This document shows, piece by piece, positions 32,080 to 42,073 of a DNA stretch of 64,000 bases. Within the stretch, counting starts at the first letter, position 1. Each line of letters opens with the position of its first letter. Both the position numbers and the translations under genes were made by a program. Origin of the DNA: JAVBNH01 sp031551635 (GTDB lineage: Bacteria > Bacillota > Clostridia > Oscillospirales > Acutalibacteraceae); contig JAVBNH010000013.1 in the NCBI GenBank assembly GCA_031551635.1, forward strand, positions 44,452-108,451, written 5' to 3'. A model generated the notes under the pieces. The model searched no databases. It worked only from the letters and a program-made list of their open reading frames with translations, and was not told where the DNA came from.

Positions 32080-33035
32080 TATTCATTTACAACATTAATC
32101 GGTTTTCCTTCGCAAAAAGCTTTGATATTGCTCAGAAAAATCGACATAAGCCTGGCTCTCGTCTCATGCGCAGCCCAGGCGATATGAGGGGTTACAAAGC
32201 AATTTTTTGCCTTGAGCAGCGGATTTTCCGGTTTTGCAGGTTCGACAGAAAAAACATCAACACCGGCTCCTGCAATAACTTCATTGTTAAGAGCGTCAGC
32301 CAAAGCTTGCTCATCAATAACAGGACCTCTCGAGGTATTGATTAAAAGAGCTGTTTTTTTCATTTTAGAAAGAAAATCCTTGTTTACGATTTTTTCAGTT
32401 TCCTTCGTCAGCGGGCAGTGCATTGTAATTATATCAGACATTTTAAGCAGCTCGTCAAGATCGCAAAAGGTCACATAATCAGGAGCATTTTCGGGAATAA
32501 AAAGTGAGGTTGAAAGAATTTTCATTGAAAAACCGTTAGCGATTTTAGCAACAGCTGCGCCTATATTTCCAAAACCAAAAATACCGATGGTTTTTCCGGC
32601 AATTTCCGTCAGGGGTGACTTCATAAAGCAAAAATCAGGGCAAGAGGACCATTCTCCCTCAAAAACAGCCTTTGAATGCAGAGCGACCTGATTATAGTGC
32701 TCAAGTATAAAAGCAAAAACAAGCTGCGAGACCGCGTCTGTTCCATAAGTCGGAATATTTGACACAGGAATACCGCGCTTTTTGCAGTATTCGGTATCAA
32801 CGACATTATAGCCTGTTGACAAAAGAGCTATATATTTGACCTTTGGCAGATTTTTTAAAACATCCTCACTAAGAATGACTTTATTGGAAACAATAATATC
32901 AGCGTCACGCGCTCTTTCCAAAACAAGCTCCTTCGATGTTCTGTCATAAAAAGAATATTCGCCGAATTCTTTAAGCGGCTCCCACGAAAGGTCACCCGGG
33001 TTCTCCGTGTAGCCGTCAAGGATAACAATTTTCAT
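32079..33035 (-). CDS. D-2-hydroxyacid dehydrogenase (NAD-binding)
   Basis: The 318-aa protein has the family pattern: NAD-binding GIFGFGNIGAAVAKIA, the catalytic arginine in LINTSRGPVID, the glutamate in GVDVFSVEPAKPENPLL and the histidine in VTPHIAWAAHETR. It is most like glycerate/hydroxypyruvate-type enzymes, but substrate is not predictable by eye. It is cytoplasmic, and is the first gene of a two-gene unit with the pseudouridine synthase. Confidence 0.9.
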   Translation of the reverse strand: MKIVILDGYTENPGDLSWEPLKEFGEYSFYDRTSKELVLERARDADIIVSNKVILSEDVLKNLPKVKYIALLSTGYNVVDTEYCKKRGIPVSNIPTYGTDAVSQLVFAFILEHYNQVALHSKAVFEGEWSSCPDFCFMKSPLTEIAGKTIGIFGFGNIGAAVAKIANGFSMKILSTSLFIPENAPDYVTFCDLDELLKMSDIITMHCPLTKETEKIVNKDFLSKMKKTALLINTSRGPVIDEQALADALNNEVIAGAGVDVFSVEPAKPENPLLKAKNCFVTPHIAWAAHETRARLMSIFLSNIKAFCEGKPINVVNE

Positions 33036-33217
33036 TCAAAATTTTCCTCCAGATATTTTATCTTAAAAAACGATATATTTTGGTCATTATACCACGTTTC
33101 TGTCAATTGGTAAACATATTTCTAAAAATCGGACAGAAAAGTTTAAAAATTTATTAAATTTTAGGCATTGTATTATTTTTGTTAAAATGTATAATATAAA
33201 TGTTTTACAATTATATA

Positions 33218-33296
33218 CTAAGGTGGGCTTGGCTTGCCGCCAAGCCCACAACCCAAGTCTTGTTTATTATTGAGCTTTCAGCCCACTAATGTACTA
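33218..33296 (-). repeat. Dispersed ~76-bp palindromic repeat, copy E
   Basis: Reverse copy with the centre of the palindrome enlarged (GTGGGCTTGGCTTGCCGCCAAGCCCAC) and otherwise intact to GTACTA. It lies between the divergent dehydrogenase and VTT genes. Confidence 0.9.
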
Positions 33297-33313
33297 AAAA
33301 CGGTGATATTAAA

Positions 33314-34039
33314 TTGAAAAACAAAGAAAAAACAATTCAGAAAGCAATAAAATTTTCGGGTGTGATTATGCTGATAGCTGCCGCGCTGCTTCTTGCGTGG
33401 AGTATTATTTGCAGAATCGAGTTTTTGCAGCAGAAATACGCTCAGTATCAGGCATGGCTTTATGATTTTCAACAAAGAATTATTCTCATGGAGGACAAAT
33501 GGATAATAGTTCTTGTGCTCGAATTTTTATTTTTTATTAAATGCCTTATTCCACTTGTTCCCACCACATTTTTATTTGTCATCTCCGGAATGGTTTTTCC
33601 CATACACTACGCTTTACTCATTGATATTCTCGGACTTTGTATTATTTTCTCAGCGAGATACGCAATGGGCTATAATTCAAAGAGCGACAGGACAAAAAGG
33701 CTGCTGCTTAAAAATACTTTTACAAAAAAGCTTTTTGACCTTGAAAATGACGGGAATCCCCTGATGCTTTTTCTTTTCAGGCTCATCCCTTTTGTACCTG
33801 TGAATAAGGTCAGCCAGTTTTACGGTTCGTTAAAATTCGACTATATAAAATATATTCTAATTTCGCTGCTTGGTTTTTCGCCGAGGTTGATTTCATATAA
33901 TTATGCCGGTAAAAATCTTTTTAATCCTTTTTCCGCATCATTCACAACTCCACTGATGATTATTTTTACTATTTCCGGCACGCTTTTGCTTATTATCAAC
34001 GAGGTTTTTGATTATGTTGTAAAGAAAAACCTCAAGTAA
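33314..34039 (+). CDS. TVP38/TMEM64 (VTT domain) family membrane protein
   Basis: The 241-aa integral membrane protein has hydrophobic helices near residues 15-35, 58-100, 150-190 and 205-235. The VTT signature FLFRLIPFVPVNKVSQFYGS sits in the middle, as in the DedA/TVP38 family linked to lipid scrambling. The TTG start has GGTGAT 7 nt upstream. It precedes galK by 30 bp. The transported or scrambled lipid is unknown. Confidence 0.85.
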   Translation: MKNKEKTIQKAIKFSGVIMLIAAALLLAWSIICRIEFLQQKYAQYQAWLYDFQQRIILMEDKWIIVLVLEFLFFIKCLIPLVPTTFLFVISGMVFPIHYALLIDILGLCIIFSARYAMGYNSKSDRTKRLLLKNTFTKKLFDLENDGNPLMLFLFRLIPFVPVNKVSQFYGSLKFDYIKYILISLLGFSPRLISYNYAGKNLFNPFSASFTTPLMIIFTISGTLLLIINEVFDYVVKKNLK

Positions 34040-34069
34040 ATTATAAAATAAAGGATAGGTTGTAATACA

Positions 34070-35368
34070 ATGTATGACAATGTACAAAAAAGGTTGATTT
34101 CAGGGGATTTTGACTGCGATTTAAAGAAAATTTACGAAACAGACGACGATGTTCTGCGGCAAAGGGCGAGATACGCGGATTTACTGAAGGATTTTGGTGT
34201 TATTTTCGGCGATGCTGATGAAAACGAGAATATCCGTTTTTTTTCTGCGCCAGGCAGAACCGAAATCGGCGGCAATCACACCGACCATAACAACGGTCAG
34301 GTCATAGTCGCGGCTGTTAATATTGACACAATTGCCGCTGCGGCAAAAAACACCGAAAATATTATACGAATAAAATCCAAAAAATATCCGAATATGGACA
34401 AAATTGACTTATCAGACCTTCGCATAAATGACAAAGAAACTGGGCATTCCGCCTCATTAATCAGGGGGATATGCGCCCGCTTTACCGCGCTGGGTTATAA
34501 AGTCGGCGGTTTTAACGCGGTCACGACTTCGAATGTACTGAGAGCGTCGGGGCTTTCCTCCTCTGCGGCTTTTGAAGTGCTTGTGAGCTCCATTCTCAAT
34601 TATTTATTTAATGAAGGAAAAATAAGCCCGGTAGAAATTGCAAAAATTTCGCAGTATGCCGAAAATGTTTATTACGGTAAACCTTGCGGACTGATGGATC
34701 AGATGGCAAGCTCTCTGGGCGGTTTCACAAAAATAAATTTCCGCGACACATCTTCACCTATAGTAAGTCCTGTCGATTTTGATTTCGCTTCGTGCGGACA
34801 TGCCTTGTGCATAGTTGACACAAAGGGCGACCATTCGGATTTATCAGACGAATACGCTGCGATTAAAAATGAAATGGCGGCTGTCGCGAAAAAAATTGGA
34901 GCTCCAAATCTCGGAAACGCTGATGAAGCAGAATTACATAATAATATCGCCTCACTTAAGGAGCAGCTCGGGGAGAGAGCAATTCTTCGCGCATTACACT
35001 TTTTCGGCGAGTGTAAACGTGTCGACAGACAAGTCGCGGCGCTTGAAAAAGGCGATTTTGAAACATTTAAAAAAGAGGTAATTGAGAGCGGAAATTCATC
35101 ATACATGTACAATCAAAACGTTTACAGCTCTAAAAATATAACATCTCAGCCTGTTTCACTCGCTTTGGCAATCAGTGAAATGGTTTTAGCCGGAAAAGGC
35201 GCTTGGCGCGTCCACGGCGGCGGCTTCGCGGGTACAATTCAAGCCTTTGTGCCTGTTGCGATGCTGGAGGAATACAAAGGTGAAATTGAAAAAATATTCG
35301 GTACAGGCTCTTGCTTAATTTTAAATATCCGTAAAGCTGGGGGAACTGAATTAGGAGTTAGGAGTTAG
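34070..35368 (+). CDS. galK: Galactokinase
   Basis: GalK phosphorylates galactose in the Leloir pathway (GHMP kinase family). GRTEIGGNHTDHNNGQVI is the galactose-binding signature, LRASGLSSSAAFEVL the ATP-binding GHMP motif, and HGGGFAGTIQAFVP the C-terminal glycine motif. At 432 aa it is slightly longer than the usual ~390. The last residues (ELGVRS) and the stop codon are encoded by a heptanucleotide repeat array, which may have replaced the native end. No galE or galT gene is visible in the window. Confidence 0.94.
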   Translation: MYDNVQKRLISGDFDCDLKKIYETDDDVLRQRARYADLLKDFGVIFGDADENENIRFFSAPGRTEIGGNHTDHNNGQVIVAAVNIDTIAAAAKNTENIIRIKSKKYPNMDKIDLSDLRINDKETGHSASLIRGICARFTALGYKVGGFNAVTTSNVLRASGLSSSAAFEVLVSSILNYLFNEGKISPVEIAKISQYAENVYYGKPCGLMDQMASSLGGFTKINFRDTSSPIVSPVDFDFASCGHALCIVDTKGDHSDLSDEYAAIKNEMAAVAKKIGAPNLGNADEAELHNNIASLKEQLGERAILRALHFFGECKRVDRQVAALEKGDFETFKKEVIESGNSSYMYNQNVYSSKNITSQPVSLALAISEMVLAGKGAWRVHGGGFAGTIQAFVPVAMLEEYKGEIEKIFGTGSCLILNIRKAGGTELGVRS

Positions 35369-35375
35369 TAATTAG
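35348..35375. repeat. Heptanucleotide array at the end of galK
   Basis: Four units, GAATTAG, GAGTTAG, GAGTTAG and TAATTAG, run through the stop codon of galK. Confidence 0.7.
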
Positions 35376-35417
35376 GTTTTTAGATAATTATTTTTTAGTT
35401 TAGTTAGGAAATTTTTT

Positions 35418-36794
35418 ATGCGAACTACTTCGACACGTTCACGTATAATTTTACTGGTGGCTCTGCTTTTTTCAGCAGGGCTTGCGGTTATGCTGTTCTC
35501 TTTTGTGACTAATGCTCATGACTATGTCATGAAAAGCGTAAACGCCCATCTTTATACGCGGGGTGTCCTGACCGGCGGCGGCAGCATTCTAGACCGGAAC
35601 GGTGCAGTGCTTTCCAAGAATGATAACGGCAGCAGAACATATGCTGCAACAAGTGTTTTACGAAAAAGTCTCTTGCATACTGTCGGTGACGACCTGGGTT
35701 TTATCGCGAGTGGTGTTCAGAAAAATTTTGCCGGAGAGCTTGTCGGTTATAATTTAATTACCGGAGTAAATTTTTCTAAGAACGGCAAGGGAAACAACCT
35801 AAGCCTGACTGTTGACGCTCAGGTCAACGCTGCGGCATATAACGCGCTGAACGGAAGAAACGGCACAGTCGGTGTATATAATTATAAAACCGGTGAAATC
35901 GTCTGTATGGTTTCCGCGCCATCCTATGACATAAACGACAAACCTTCCGATATCGGAACAGACACTACCGGAAAATATGACGGAATTTATGTGAATAAGC
36001 TCCTTTCAGGTTTGCTTGTACCCGGTTCTGTTTTTAAAACTGTTACCGCAGTTTGCGCTGTTGATAATATAAAGGATATTATGAGCCGTACCTTTGAATG
36101 CACAGGTGAATATAAGACCCCTGACGGCACTGTTAAATGCAACGATGTCCACGGCAAGGTCAGTTTTGAAAAAGCTTTTAACCGTTCCTGCAACTCTGCT
36201 TTTGCTCAGATTGCGAATGAACTGGGCAAAACAAGGCTTGAAAAAACCTTTGAGCAGCTTGGGCTTTCAACCTCATACGAGATTGACCGAGTCAGCACCG
36301 CTAAAGGACTTTTTGACCTCACCAAGGCTAACAAGGCTGATTTGGGCTGGGCCGGAATCGGACAGTATACGACAATGCTGAACCCCATGTCAGTTATGAT
36401 TATGATGGGCGCAATAGCGAATGACGGTATACCTGTTCAGCCGTTTTTTGTTGATAACGCAAAAAGCGCTGCCGGCGTTAAGGTTTATAGAGCATCCTCC
36501 GCAAAAAACCTTCAGCGTTTTATAAATACAACAACTGCAAGCACCCTTAAAACTATTCTTCGTTCCTGCGTTACTGAGTATTACGGCGAATCCGGCTTTG
36601 AGGGTATGGAAATCTGCGCGAAAACCGGTACTGCGGAAATCGGAGGAAACAACCAGCCGCACGCTTGGTTCGCAGGATTTTCAAAAAAAGCAGATTTTCC
36701 CTACGCTTTTGTAGTGGTTGTCGAAAACGGCGGAAAGGGCTTGAATGCCGCCGCTCCCGTAGCTTCAAAAACATTGAAAGCGCTACAAAAATAG
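35418..36794 (+). CDS. Class B penicillin-binding protein (transpeptidase)
   Basis: It cross-links peptidoglycan at the outer face of the membrane. One N-terminal transmembrane helix (IILLVALLFSAGLAVMLFSF) anchors it. A short dimerisation-like region then precedes the transpeptidase domain, with SVFK (SxxK serine in LVPGSVFKTVT), SCN in FNRSCNSAFAQIA and KTG in CAKTGTAEIGG. At 458 aa it is smaller than FtsI or PBP2 and resembles PbpA-like proteins. Whether it serves vegetative growth or sporulation is not evident. Confidence 0.9.
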   Translation: MRTTSTRSRIILLVALLFSAGLAVMLFSFVTNAHDYVMKSVNAHLYTRGVLTGGGSILDRNGAVLSKNDNGSRTYAATSVLRKSLLHTVGDDLGFIASGVQKNFAGELVGYNLITGVNFSKNGKGNNLSLTVDAQVNAAAYNALNGRNGTVGVYNYKTGEIVCMVSAPSYDINDKPSDIGTDTTGKYDGIYVNKLLSGLLVPGSVFKTVTAVCAVDNIKDIMSRTFECTGEYKTPDGTVKCNDVHGKVSFEKAFNRSCNSAFAQIANELGKTRLEKTFEQLGLSTSYEIDRVSTAKGLFDLTKANKADLGWAGIGQYTTMLNPMSVMIMMGAIANDGIPVQPFFVDNAKSAAGVKVYRASSAKNLQRFINTTTASTLKTILRSCVTEYYGESGFEGMEICAKTGTAEIGGNNQPHAWFAGFSKKADFPYAFVVVVENGGKGLNAAAPVASKTLKALQK

Positions 36795-36893
36795 AACTTT
36801 TATCATAACCCGAACAAAAAATTAACAAACTTTAAACCAATATTTGATAAATGAACTTTTAGTAAACATAATATTAAACAAACTAATTGCTTG

Positions 36894-36923
36894 TTGACTA
36901 ATCGGACAATTTTATACTATAAT
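36894..36923 (+). promoter_or_regulatory. Predicted sigma-A promoter of the MacB-like ABC operon
   Basis: TTGACT and TATAAT are spaced by 18 bp. A CGGTTCA/TGAGCCG partial dyad about 35 bp downstream could be an operator or hairpin. Confidence 0.5.
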
Positions 36924-37016
36924 ATTGAAAATCAATAAAATGAGCCTTTTTTCGGTTCATTTGAGCCGTTTAGTCGCTTATCCGACAAAAATTCTTTTTT
37001 TTAAGGGGATTCCTAC

Positions 37017-37718
37017 ATGAGCTTTATTGAACTTGAGCAGGTATACAAAAGGTATAAAACCGGCGAGATGACTGTTTCCGCGGCAGACGGCGTTTCCTTT
37101 TACATTGAGGAGGGTGAGCTTTGCACTGTTGTCGGACCCAGCGGCGCGGGAAAAACAACTGTACTTAATATTCTCGGCGGCATGGATACCTGCGACGACG
37201 GGCGCGTGAGAGTCGGCGGAGAGCTTATTAACGACTTTGACAGGAAACGTCTGACTACCTACAGACGCGAGGATGTCGGCTTTGTTTTCCAGTTTTATAA
37301 CCTCATTCCGAACCTGACTGCCCTTGAAAATGTCGAAATAGCGACGCAAATCAGCAAAAAGTCGCTTGATGCGCGCCGTGTTCTTGAGCGTGTCGGTCTC
37401 GGCGAAAGGCTCGGTAACTTCCCTGCTCAGCTCTCGGGCGGTGAGCAGCAGCGTGTTTCAATAGCTCGTGCTCTCGCGAAAAATCCGAAGCTGCTTTTAT
37501 GCGATGAGCCGACCGGCGCTCTCGACTACAACACCGGCAAACAGATTCTGAAGCTCCTTCAGGAAACCAGTAAAGAGACAGGCATGACTATTGTAATTAT
37601 CACGCATAATCAAGCGCTCACACCCATGGCAAACAGGGTTGTGACAATGCGCAGCGGAAGAATCCAACGAATAACCGAATGCGACGAGCCGCTGCCGATT
37701 GACCAGATTGAATGGTAA
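37017..37718 (+). CDS. ABC transporter ATP-binding protein (MacB/LolD-like)
   Basis: The 233-aa ATPase has Walker A GPSGAGKTT, signature LSGGEQQRVSIARALAK, Walker B LLLCDEPTGALD and an H-loop in VIITHN. It is of the class paired with FtsX-like permeases and serves the large permease encoded 43 bp downstream. Confidence 0.93.
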   Translation: MSFIELEQVYKRYKTGEMTVSAADGVSFYIEEGELCTVVGPSGAGKTTVLNILGGMDTCDDGRVRVGGELINDFDRKRLTTYRREDVGFVFQFYNLIPNLTALENVEIATQISKKSLDARRVLERVGLGERLGNFPAQLSGGEQQRVSIARALAKNPKLLLCDEPTGALDYNTGKQILKLLQETSKETGMTIVIITHNQALTPMANRVVTMRSGRIQRITECDEPLPIDQIEW

Positions 37719-37760
37719 TCTGCCACGCAAAATTTGAGTCTAAAATTATGAGGTGTTTTC

Positions 37761-40700
37761 GTGAACAAAGCTCTGCTCGTAAACATTTTAAGAACGGTTA
37801 AAAAATCCTTTAGCCGTTTCATTTCAATAATCATAATAATTATGCTCGGCGCCGGATTTTTTGCCGGCTTTAAATCAGCGAGCCCTGACATGAGGGTCAC
37901 CGCGGATAATTATTTTAAGACAAACAACCTCTTTGATTTGAGACTGCAGTCAACGCTGGGACTTACAAACAGTGACTTGAGAGCCATTTCTCAACTTGAA
38001 GGCGTGGATTATCTTATGCCCTCTAAATTTGTTGACGCGCTCGTGCGTGTTAACGGTGAGCCCGAGACCGACATAGACGGCTCCAGAATAAGCGCGAGGG
38101 CTTACGGGCTTGATTTCGAGGAATTCGCTAAATTCCATCTCAACCGAAACGAAAACGGCAGCTTTATGAACCGCCCGACCTTGATTGAGGGGAATGTACC
38201 GACACAGCTTGACCAATGCCTTGTTGACCGCAGCAAGCTCTCAACACCTGAAAGCTACAAAATCGGAAACACTATCACCCTTGAGGGTGACAGCGATAGC
38301 AATAATATCTATGCGACTCTGGGTTACACAGAATTTAAAATAGTCGGCATTGTCGAGTCGCCCTACTACCTCTCCTTTGAACGCGGCAACACCCTTGTAG
38401 GCAGCGGTAAGGTAGGAACTTATATTTATATTTCGGATCAATCCTTTGTAACTGATTATTTTACCGAGGTTTTTGTGAACGTCAAGGGCTCGCAGCAGTA
38501 TGACGCGTTTTCACAGGAATATACCGATACAATAAAGCCTGTCAAGGAAAAAATCGAAGCTATCGCTCCTGAAAGATTAACGGTCAGGGCTAACTTTTTA
38601 AACTCAACTCTACCGCAGGAGATAGTCAGCGGGCAGGCTGAGCTGGCTTCTAAAAGACAGGAAGCGAATAAGGCGCTGGCGGATGCGAAAAACAAGCTTG
38701 ATATGCTTGAAAAGCTCTCGAACGACGGTATTGTATTATATAATCAGAAGCTTCAGGAATTCAATGACAATTACGCTCAGGTTAAGGATTTGCTCTCCTC
38801 TAATCAAGCGGGGCTTCAGGAAAAGGTTATTGAATATCAGAATAACAGCAAGCTCTATAACAGCAGCCTAGCGAAATATACCGCAGAAAAAGGAAATTAT
38901 GATATTCAGCGTGAGGATTTTAATAAAAAAGAACGCGAATTTACGAGTCTCGGAAATCAGCTGTCAAGCGGGCGTGCTTCAGTCAACTCGCTACTGACTA
39001 TAATTCAGACTACCGAAACAACTCTCTCGACGCTGGAGCAAAATCAAAATGCTCAGCTAAGCGACCCTAATATAGCCAATATCTTGAGCGTAATAAGGAC
39101 AACCATGCCGGAGGTAATGACTGCTATAGATAATCTATCGGCTCAGGGAATTGCTTTTGAAGCAATTAAACTTATAAAACCTGAGCTGACAAGCAGAAGA
39201 GAAGAGCTGAGGCGGCAGCAGGAGGAGCTTGATGTTTATCAGGAGCAATATAACGAAGCTGAAATAAATATTAAGAATTTCAGAGAGCTTCTCGACAATG
39301 CGAAGGTGACACTTGACAAAACCTATGACCAGCTAATGACCTTTAAATCCTCCATGGAAGCCGCTCATGAGCTGATAACAAACGCCAACAGCCAGCTTGA
39401 AAGCAAGGAAACTGAGCTGATGTTCCAGAAGCTTCAGGCACAAAACGAGCTGAATATTCTTCGCCAGCAGATAGATGACGCCCCAATGATGCTTGAAAAA
39501 GGGCGCATAGAATACGAAGAAGCTGAAAAAGAAGCCAATAAGCAGGTATTTGTCGCGCAGACAAAGCTCGAAAATGCTGATAAGCTGCTTCACCATATAA
39601 CGGACGCGGTCTGGAATGTCTACGAGAGAGAGGATACGCCGGGATATACCAGTTATACCGACGCGATGAATACTGTCCGCCTTGTATCCAACATCTTCCC
39701 CGCCTTCTTTTTCCTTCTCGCGACGCTGATGTGCTTTACGACTATCACAAGACTTGTCAAGGATGAACGTACGCAAATCGGCACCATGATGGCTCTTGGT
39801 TATTCCTCACAAAAAATTGCTTCAAAATATGTTATATATGCCTTGATAGCAAGTCTTATAGGCTGTGTTATAGGTATTGCCGCGGGAATTTACGGCATTC
39901 CGCTGATAATTATTCAAGCGTATAATATAATGTTTGAGCTTCCTCCGTTAATAATCACCTTCCCTTGGCAATATATTGTATTAGGGGTTGTTCTCTCCAT
40001 CGCTAGTGCTATACTCGCCGCATTGCTTGCCTGCAGGAAGGATTTAAAAACAAATCCGGCGGTCATAATGCGTCCTGACGCACCCAAGGCTGGCAAAAAA
40101 GTTTTTGTTGAGAGAATCGGTTTTTTCTGGTCAAGGCTGAATTATTCCTCGAAAGTCACCATGCGTAACGTTTTCAGGAATCCGAGAAGATTTATAATGA
40201 CGATTTTCGGCATGGCAGGCTGTACAGCCCTTCTGCTCGCAGCAGTTGCTTTTTATAATTCCGTTGGAGACATTATGTCTTTGCAGTACGGCAATGAAGG
40301 TATTGCGATGTATGATGTTCAGTTTGTTTTCGCGAACCCGCAGACGACTGAAGGACAGCCCGAAATAATGACAAAAATAAAAAAAGATTCACGAATCAGC
40401 AGCGTGATGCTGATGTCAATGCAGTCCTTTGACGGAAGCTCCGAAAGAACCGACCGCAGCCATGATGTCTATGTTTCAGTTCCTCATGAGCCTGAAAGAC
40501 TTAACGAATATATTAAGCTTCAAAACCGGAAAACCAAAGAAAAGCTTATACTTGACGATAATACAATCGTCATTACCGAAAAATTTGCGAATGACACTAA
40601 ATCCAGCGTCGGAGACACTATTTATATTGTTAACGCGGACGGAAGAAGGTTCGATATAACTGTCGGCGGCATTGTCGAAAATTATACTTTCAGTTATATT

Positions 40701-41312
40701 TATATGACATCAAACGCTTACACAGGTGTTTTCGGTGAAGAACCTAGCTTTTCATATGCAATTGCCAATCTTACTGATTTGCTCAGAGCTCAGGGTGAGA
40801 ACTCAACCGAAAAAAGCAAAATGGCGACAGATATGATGAAAGACCCGACAATAAACGCCGTAGCCTTCTCTACTGATACAGTTAAGACCTTCTCGGAAAT
40901 AGTTAAAACAATCCTCAGCATTATCGCACTTTTCATTTCGGCAGCTATATTCCTCGCTTTAGCGGTACTTTATAATCTTTCAAACATGACAATCACTGAA
41001 CGTACGCGGGAGCTTGCCACACTTAAGGTTATCGGTCTTTATGATAAGGAGGTCGTAAGGTTTATCTATAAAGAAAATATCATTTCGACGCTAATCAGTA
41101 TTATTTTCGGTCTGTTTATGGGTGTCGGGCTTCACAAGCTTCTGATAACTTATGCGGCGGTTGATACAGTCATGTACGGGCAATCCATCGGCTGGGAAAA
41201 TTATGCCATCGCGGCGGCGCTTTCGGTATTCTTCTCGCTGCTAATCAGTATGCCCATGCGCAGCAAGGTCAAAAAAATTGAGATGGTTGAATCTTTTAAA
41301 TCTGTTGAGTAA
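37761..41312 (+). CDS. Large FtsX-like ABC permease with internal coiled coil
   Basis: The 1183-aa protein (GTG start) begins with a transmembrane helix (SRFISIIIIIMLGAGFFAGF) and an extracellular region. A long coiled coil follows (about residues 290-640, many EEL/QLA heptads), then two sets of FtsX helices near 655-790 and 1040-1170. MTITERTRELATLKVIGLYD is the conserved motif near the C-terminus. The large extracellular coiled coil is unusual for MacB-type systems and suggests mechanical work on a cell-envelope partner. Its ATPase partner is the gene before it. Confidence 0.88.
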   Translation: MNKALLVNILRTVKKSFSRFISIIIIIMLGAGFFAGFKSASPDMRVTADNYFKTNNLFDLRLQSTLGLTNSDLRAISQLEGVDYLMPSKFVDALVRVNGEPETDIDGSRISARAYGLDFEEFAKFHLNRNENGSFMNRPTLIEGNVPTQLDQCLVDRSKLSTPESYKIGNTITLEGDSDSNNIYATLGYTEFKIVGIVESPYYLSFERGNTLVGSGKVGTYIYISDQSFVTDYFTEVFVNVKGSQQYDAFSQEYTDTIKPVKEKIEAIAPERLTVRANFLNSTLPQEIVSGQAELASKRQEANKALADAKNKLDMLEKLSNDGIVLYNQKLQEFNDNYAQVKDLLSSNQAGLQEKVIEYQNNSKLYNSSLAKYTAEKGNYDIQREDFNKKEREFTSLGNQLSSGRASVNSLLTIIQTTETTLSTLEQNQNAQLSDPNIANILSVIRTTMPEVMTAIDNLSAQGIAFEAIKLIKPELTSRREELRRQQEELDVYQEQYNEAEINIKNFRELLDNAKVTLDKTYDQLMTFKSSMEAAHELITNANSQLESKETELMFQKLQAQNELNILRQQIDDAPMMLEKGRIEYEEAEKEANKQVFVAQTKLENADKLLHHITDAVWNVYEREDTPGYTSYTDAMNTVRLVSNIFPAFFFLLATLMCFTTITRLVKDERTQIGTMMALGYSSQKIASKYVIYALIASLIGCVIGIAAGIYGIPLIIIQAYNIMFELPPLIITFPWQYIVLGVVLSIASAILAALLACRKDLKTNPAVIMRPDAPKAGKKVFVERIGFFWSRLNYSSKVTMRNVFRNPRRFIMTIFGMAGCTALLLAAVAFYNSVGDIMSLQYGNEGIAMYDVQFVFANPQTTEGQPEIMTKIKKDSRISSVMLMSMQSFDGSSERTDRSHDVYVSVPHEPERLNEYIKLQNRKTKEKLILDDNTIVITEKFANDTKSSVGDTIYIVNADGRRFDITVGGIVENYTFSYIYMTSNAYTGVFGEEPSFSYAIANLTDLLRAQGENSTEKSKMATDMMKDPTINAVAFSTDTVKTFSEIVKTILSIIALFISAAIFLALAVLYNLSNMTITERTRELATLKVIGLYDKEVVRFIYKENIISTLISIIFGLFMGVGLHKLLITYAAVDTVMYGQSIGWENYAIAAALSVFFSLLISMPMRSKVKKIEMVESFKSVE

Positions 41313-41355
41313 TATAAATTGTATAAAAGCGGATAAATTGGGAGGGTGAACACAG

Positions 41356-42066
41356 TTGACAATTGAAATCGCAAACAAACTGCTGCAGCTGAGGAAAAAG
41401 CATGGGTACTCGCAGGAGGCTCTGGCTGAAAAACTCGGAATTTCAAGGCAGGCAGTATCAAAATGGGAGCGTGCGGAGGCTTCCCCGGATACCGACAACC
41501 TTGTTACACTTGCAAAGCTTTATAATATTTCGCTTGACGAGCTGTTGATGATTATCCCCCTTGACACGGTCGAGGAGGAAAAAAACGAAGCTGTAAAACA
41601 ACCTATAAAACCTGCTGAGTCTGCTAAAAACGAAACGAATCCGGCAGTAGCAGGCGCTGAAAAAGGCGGTGACATATTAGTCAACACCAGCCACATCAAG
41701 AGGACACTAAAGAGTCAGGTTCATGAAATTCTGCAGCATAAGTGGTTTAGGTTCCCTTACTATATTCTTGCGTTTGTGCTTTTTATCGCTATGACTCTGC
41801 TTGTTGACGGCGGGATAAAGGCTTCATGGCTTTTCCTGCTTTCGATTATTGTTTATTATTCCGCAGCTCTTGCGAAAGCGAAGCACAACGGCTACCTTTT
41901 CCTTTTTCCCTTATTGGCTGTCATTGTTTATCTCGGCATGAGCATGGTAATGGATTTTTATCTCCATATGGATGGCATGTGGGCGCCGAACACATATGTT
42001 TTTCTGAGCATTCCATTATACTATTTTGTTGTGTTTGAGCTGAGAAAAAGAAAGAAAAAGGATTGA
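41356..42066 (+). CDS. XRE-family regulator with C-terminal membrane helices
   Basis: An N-terminal HTH (LRKKHGYSQEALAEKLGISR, then QAVSKWERAEASPDTDNLV, residues ~11-50) is followed by a linker and several hydrophobic helices (about residues 135-230), so it is a membrane-attached DNA-binding protein. The TTG start has GGAGGGTGA upstream. It follows the permease gene by 43 bp and may sense the state of that transporter. Confidence 0.85.
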   Translation: MTIEIANKLLQLRKKHGYSQEALAEKLGISRQAVSKWERAEASPDTDNLVTLAKLYNISLDELLMIIPLDTVEEEKNEAVKQPIKPAESAKNETNPAVAGAEKGGDILVNTSHIKRTLKSQVHEILQHKWFRFPYYILAFVLFIAMTLLVDGGIKASWLFLLSIIVYYSAALAKAKHNGYLFLFPLLAVIVYLGMSMVMDFYLHMDGMWAPNTYVFLSIPLYYFVVFELRKRKKKD

Positions 42067-42073
42067 CAATGCT

